From the NCBI RefSeq assembly GCF_000316115.1, contig NZ_JH993797.1:4884486-4948485 (forward strand): 64,000 nucleotides of DNA, read 5' to 3'. The notes beneath the pieces were generated by a model. That model was not told where the DNA came from. It searched no databases and saw nothing but the letters and a program-made list of their open reading frames with translations. This document shows positions 60,866 through 64,000 of this stretch, piece by piece. Position numbers and translations under genes: made by a program. Within the stretch, counting starts at the first letter, position 1. Every line of letters starts with the position of its first letter. This DNA comes from Leptolyngbya sp. PCC 7375 (GTDB taxonomy: Bacteria > Cyanobacteriota > Cyanobacteriia > Phormidesmidales > Phormidesmidaceae).

Positions 60866-62521
60866 CTAACGCTGCTGAAATTTAGCAATCACAGGTGAAC
60901 CCAATAATCGCGTTAACCCTAGCAGTCGAGGTGCTTGCTCTAATAGCGAAGAGACTTTTGGCTTCCCTAACGTACGATGAAGCACCATCGGCCAAAAGAA
61001 TTGAGCATAGCGCTGACCTGGGTGCCAGCCGATAGACTCGCAGTGGTCAATAATTTCTTGTTCTTGATAACAAACAAAGGGGCGGGTATTGCCTTCTAAC
61101 CCTTTTTTGAATTTGAAGAGGGCGGGTGCGATCGCATTTACACTGCGCACTGTCGGATAGTCCACAATGACAGCCTTACCAGCTACTCTGGTAAGCTCCC
61201 TAAGAAACTGCTGCCATTGGGTCACATGGGCCAAAAAGCGATAGCTAATCACCACATCAAAGGCATTGTCTGAGTAAGGCATGTCTAATACATTGCCTAC
61301 CTGAAAAGCGCATTGCCCCTGGTCCAGATAGGTCTGAAGTCTGGCCTTACAGATCTCGGCACTCCCCAGCACAGTCACGTCATATCCTTGTTCTATCAGG
61401 GCTTTGGTCAACTGACCGTGGCCACCGCCCACATCTAGCACCTTTGCGCCTGGATCAGTTGCCAACATTTTTAAGGTGGCAGCTTCTTGTACCTGCAATA
61501 GCCAATCACCAATGGCTCCAGCAAACCGGGAAGCATAGTCCTCAGAGGATGTTTCGATATCGGCAGTTTCAGGAAAACCGCCAGGAGTTAGCGTGTTTTG
61601 AGTTGCCATGGGTGGGGATGAAGATTGCTGGGCTCCCCTCCTTAAGGGTGTCCCCCCTAAGGGTGTCCCCCCTAAGGGGGACACCCTTAAGGCAATTTGA
61701 TTGCGCATAAAGTGCCAGGGTGTCTCTAGGCTACCGTAGGGTTGCCAGCTCACCGCTGGATTGAGCAAACTCGATTTTATATAATGCCCCGGTTTGTGGC
61801 CATCAAATTCTCCCATTAGCATGAGGCCATATCTGCCTGGGCGAGAAACTTCTAAGTTCAAGGGCAACGGATCCGTACCCAGCAAAACGGGTCGTCCTTG
61901 TTGCTCTACTTGCGAGAAATGGGGCGGTCTCAACCAAAATTGAGGTCGCCCACTGTTATCTCCCAAAAAGAGTGGTGACAGGTGCTGCTGTTGGAGCAGA
62001 TGGGTAATTAAATTTCCTCGTTTACCAACCCATTTGCCCACTCCCCAGGGCAGTACAGCAATGCCTCCAGCAGCTTGTATGGCTTCAATAGTGGCTTGGG
62101 TCGATAACCCATCGGGGAAGGTGCGATCGCAAATTAACGCCGACACTTCTAACTTTTCAGCAGTAACAATTTGTCGACCCGCCACCACATAAAGGGTTCT
62201 ACCTTGAGTATCCGTAGCTCGCAAAGACAAGGTTTCTGCGGTCGGATGAAAGGCCCAGCGATGGGAAGATTCACCCACACGTGCCAAAAGGGACTGAAAC
62301 CAGTTGTGAGATTTACTCTCTGTCAGCAAGAGCACACCAGTGAAATCAGCTTGATGCCCAGTCTGGCTGTGAAAATTTTGCCAGGCTGAGTCTAGGAATG
62401 TATCGATATTAAAGCAGTCATAAATATGAACATGGGTGTCAATCAGAATGGGCCGACTGCTGGTCGAGGGGAAAGTTTGAGGGTTGGCTCTATTGACTTC
62501 AGCGTTGGTTAGAGAGGTCAT
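60866..62521 (-). CDS. Fusion of PHP/amidohydrolase-like domain and SAM methyltransferase
   Basis: A 551-residue frame. Residues 1-270 look like a metal-dependent hydrolase domain: ILIDTHVHIYDCF (HxH metal site) then a TIM-barrel-like pattern, LICDRTFPDG, VLPWGVGKWVGKRGN, PLFLGDNSGRP. Residues about 279-296 (SPLGGTPLGGTPLRRG) are encoded by an inserted palindromic DNA repeat. After an ATG at residue 305 (MATQNTLTP) comes a methyltransferase: VLDVGGGHGQLTKALIEQGYDV, VGNVLDMPYSDNAFDVVISYRFLAHV. The two domains were probably separate genes joined when the repeat removed the stop. The methyltransferase may still start on its own at 61609. Confidence 0.75.
   Translation of the reverse strand: MTSLTNAEVNRANPQTFPSTSSRPILIDTHVHIYDCFNIDTFLDSAWQNFHSQTGHQADFTGVLLLTESKSHNWFQSLLARVGESSHRWAFHPTAETLSLRATDTQGRTLYVVAGRQIVTAEKLEVSALICDRTFPDGLSTQATIEAIQAAGGIAVLPWGVGKWVGKRGNLITHLLQQQHLSPLFLGDNSGRPQFWLRPPHFSQVEQQGRPVLLGTDPLPLNLEVSRPGRYGLMLMGEFDGHKPGHYIKSSLLNPAVSWQPYGSLETPWHFMRNQIALRVSPLGGTPLGGTPLRRGAQQSSSPPMATQNTLTPGGFPETADIETSSEDYASRFAGAIGDWLLQVQEAATLKMLATDPGAKVLDVGGGHGQLTKALIEQGYDVTVLGSAEICKARLQTYLDQGQCAFQVGNVLDMPYSDNAFDVVISYRFLAHVTQWQQFLRELTRVAGKAVIVDYPTVRSVNAIAPALFKFKKGLEGNTRPFVCYQEQEIIDHCESIGWHPGQRYAQFFWPMVLHRTLGKPKVSSLLEQAPRLLGLTRLLGSPVIAKFQQR
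61640..61692. repeat. Palindromic repeat inside the fused gene
   Basis: CCTTAAGGGTGTCCCCC (61640-61656) and GGGGGACACCCTTAAGG (61676-61692) form a 17-bp perfect inverted repeat, with an additional AAGGGTGTCCCCC unit between them. Read in the coding frame it gives repeated PLGGT. It looks like a mobile palindromic repeat of the kind scattered in cyanobacterial genomes. Confidence 0.8.
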
Positions 62522-62580
62522 AGGATTAATCAGTGATCAGAAGGATTTGGCTGTTCTAGCTCAATCTCACCATTGGATAG

Positions 62581-63123
62581 TTACTGTTCAAGGCGGGACG
62601 TCTTCTGTTTTTGCTGCTGCCTAAATGATTTCCACTGAGATAAGCCCCACAACAAAAGAACCGTATAGGTAAGCTCAAACGTCAGAAAGAAGATGTGGAT
62701 GGAATTGAATAGACCATGGGAATGGTGCACCGCTGGAAACAGAGGGACGGCAGACTGAAACATCTGATCACTAACAGGCCACAGCAACGGGATACCCGAG
62801 CCTCCTTGGGTAAAAAAATCTAGAACCAGGTGAGAACAGTAGATGACCAGGGTGAGGGCAAAGATTCTGATGTACTTAATAGCAGTCCTATTGCTGGCTA
62901 ATTTGCTCACCATCAAGCTAAATATAAGCGCAAAGATCAGGCTGTGGGTAAAGCCGCGATGGGTATTGATCCCAGCAACAATTTTGGGAAGAAAATCAAA
63001 ATCTGCTGCGATCGCAACAAAGACCGCATATAACGCCAGGGGTAAAACGTTATGAACTTTAGGAAACTCCAGCCCTCTGGCGATGGCATAGCCAGAGACG
63101 GAATGGGCAATAGGAGATGGCAT
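62581..63123 (-). CDS. YdjM-family membrane-bound metal-dependent hydrolase
   Basis: A 180-residue protein with four to five membrane segments and the YdjM pattern: MPSPIAHSVSGYAIARG, then AADFDFLPKIV, then HRGFTHSLIFALIF and YCSHLVLDFFTQGGSGIPLLWP. Conserved His and Asp residues (PIAH, DFDFLP, HRGFTHS, SHLVLD) form the presumed metal site. The family is annotated as membrane-bound hydrolases without a defined substrate. Confidence 0.82.
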   Translation of the reverse strand: MPSPIAHSVSGYAIARGLEFPKVHNVLPLALYAVFVAIAADFDFLPKIVAGINTHRGFTHSLIFALIFSLMVSKLASNRTAIKYIRIFALTLVIYCSHLVLDFFTQGGSGIPLLWPVSDQMFQSAVPLFPAVHHSHGLFNSIHIFFLTFELTYTVLLLWGLSQWKSFRQQQKQKTSRLEQ

Positions 63124-63179
63124 AGGTTAGTTAAATAAAAGATAAATAAATAAATAAACAGATCAGTGTTTGAACACAG

Positions 63180-64000
63180 CTACAGGGGGACAACATCTCG
63201 ACTAGACGTTTTATCTCCAGACATTAGACCTTCGATTTCTGCTTGGGTTTGAGCATAGCTCCAACCTAGCTCTTGAGCCATCGTTTCTCCACAAAGGCGA
63301 ATCATGGCATCATTAGGGACACCGGCAGAACCCAGATCGGTGCGGCGGAAAATCACATCCTTTAACGTTTGGGCCATTTCTGCCTGTACGGCATAGCGAA
63401 CTTGAGCGACCATCGCCTGGGTTGAGTCTGCGATCTGACCTTTAAAGATATCTGAGTAAACACAACCATAGTTGTAGACAAGATGCCGCACTTCAGAGGG
63501 ATTTAGCTGACTATGATCTTGATCAAGAGCCTGTTGAATAAAGTCCTCAATATTTTCAATGGATCCACCTACCAGTTTCGTACTGGCTGAGCATGAGGGT
63601 GGGGGTGTCTGCTCCCAGGTGCGGAATAAATAATCCACAACCTTTTGGGCCACGTCTCGTGAGGTGGTGTATTTAACACCGGTTACCGATAACAGGCCTC
63701 CATAGCCCTCAGCGGCATGATCCCGAATACAGTAGCGTTTTGCCAGCTGCGGTTCACCACTACTAGAAAGGCCTGTTTGTGGCAGTAACCCACCATGGAC
63801 CAAGGCCACATCCTCTCTAGTCAGTTGAGCAGGCCGGTAGGCTTGGTTAATTTGCAGCAGCAGGCTTTGGATTTCCGCTTCATCCACATGCCAACTATCG
63901 GGTGACTCGTCACATACACTGTATAGGGTGCCAATCATGGATGTGCCGCGCCAAGGTGCTACAAATAACATCCGAGATTTTTGCTGTGTCTTTTGGGTAC
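63180..64000 (-). CDS. glpD: Glycerol-3-phosphate dehydrogenase GlpD, C-terminal part, cut by window edge
   Basis: The minus frame is open to the right edge of the window. The visible 273 residues include MLFVAPWRGTSMIGTLYSV, LVHGGLLPQ, GGLLSVTGVKYTTSRDVAQKVVDYL and the helical C-terminal domain with YNYGCVYSDI and MAQTLKDVIFRRTDLGSAG. This matches FAD-dependent GlpD, which oxidises glycerol-3-phosphate to DHAP at the membrane. The FAD-binding N-terminus is outside the window. Confidence 0.87.
   Translation of the reverse strand, partial: TQKTQQKSRMLFVAPWRGTSMIGTLYSVCDESPDSWHVDEAEIQSLLLQINQAYRPAQLTREDVALVHGGLLPQTGLSSSGEPQLAKRYCIRDHAAEGYGGLLSVTGVKYTTSRDVAQKVVDYLFRTWEQTPPPSCSASTKLVGGSIENIEDFIQQALDQDHSQLNPSEVRHLVYNYGCVYSDIFKGQIADSTQAMVAQVRYAVQAEMAQTLKDVIFRRTDLGSAGVPNDAMIRLCGETMAQELGWSYAQTQAEIEGLMSGDKTSSRDVVPL

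Noticed and set aside
1..64000. tRNA or rRNA genes
   Set aside because: I looked for T-loop-like GGTTCGAATC patterns with matching acceptor stems and for conserved rRNA segments and found none that fold convincingly.

Overview
The window reads as a chromosomal segment of a cyanobacterium. HIP1 octamers (GCGATCGC) recur throughout, and several genes are cyanobacterial hallmarks: two bacterial-microcompartment shell proteins (a CcmK-like one at 19.9 kb and ccmP at 42.3 kb), a CAAD/CurT thylakoid-curvature protein, a TrxR-like disulfide oxidoreductase of the cyanobacterial type, a group 2 sigma-70 factor and a DUF4912 protein. Gene spacing is loose, pseudogenes and short palindromic repeats are common, and several IS elements are present, as in large-genome filamentous or Leptolyngbya-like cyanobacteria. 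The genus is inference only.

Layout. 0-8 kb: priA start (cut by the left edge), a group 2 sigma factor, a GT81 glucosyl-3-phosphoglycerate synthase, a membrane-anchored protein, an M15 peptidase with helical repeats, a HAD phosphatase that may complete glucosylglycerate synthesis, and a lone DppC-type permease. 8-20 kb: small secreted and membrane proteins, CurT, HflX, phosphofructokinase, and a three-gene branched-chain-amino-acid-type ABC transporter in which permease and both ATPases are one 825-residue protein, then a solitary BMC shell gene. 20.2-28.2 kb is an accessory island: Uma2 pseudogene, ISL3 remnant, a stand-alone recombinase core-binding domain, an overlapping PD-(D/E)XK/PIN gene pair between two copies of the same 3' gene fragment, an intact Uma2 gene, a complete ISKra4-type IS with 9-bp target duplication, and a VapBC-like pair whose antitoxin is split by a 173-bp MITE.

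28-46 kb is mostly core: a large protein of unknown function, divergent perR and type II peroxiredoxin with a candidate PerR box between, a TrxR-like flavoprotein, cdsA, DUF2993 and DUF4912 genes with an operator-like inverted repeat between them, a YbjN-like/DUF2358/methyltransferase run, ArsA ATPase, ruvB, a VapC with an internal deletion, ccmP, a sugar-type ABC binding protein and a Ser/Thr kinase. 46-49 kb: an IS4-type element with 16-bp terminal repeats and 10-bp target duplication cuts the 3' end off a STAND/NB-ARC ATPase gene. 49-52.4 kb: divergent histidine kinase and OmpR-type regulator, followed by a secreted Spy-like repeat protein.

52.7-64 kb is a minus-strand surface-glycan and lipid-glycan cluster: GT39, DPM-synthase-like GT2, a decayed flippase beside an intact one, a second GT2, a hexapeptide acyltransferase, an extended SDR, a hydrolase/methyltransferase joined through an inserted palindromic repeat, a YdjM-family membrane protein and glpD (cut by the right edge).

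The most notable observations are insertions whose ancestral genes can be rebuilt exactly from the target duplications (MITE in the antitoxin, IS in the NB-ARC gene), the repeat-mediated hydrolase-methyltransferase fusion, the PD-(D/E)XK/PIN pair, and the fused ABC transporter with a non-canonical signature motif in one ATPase.
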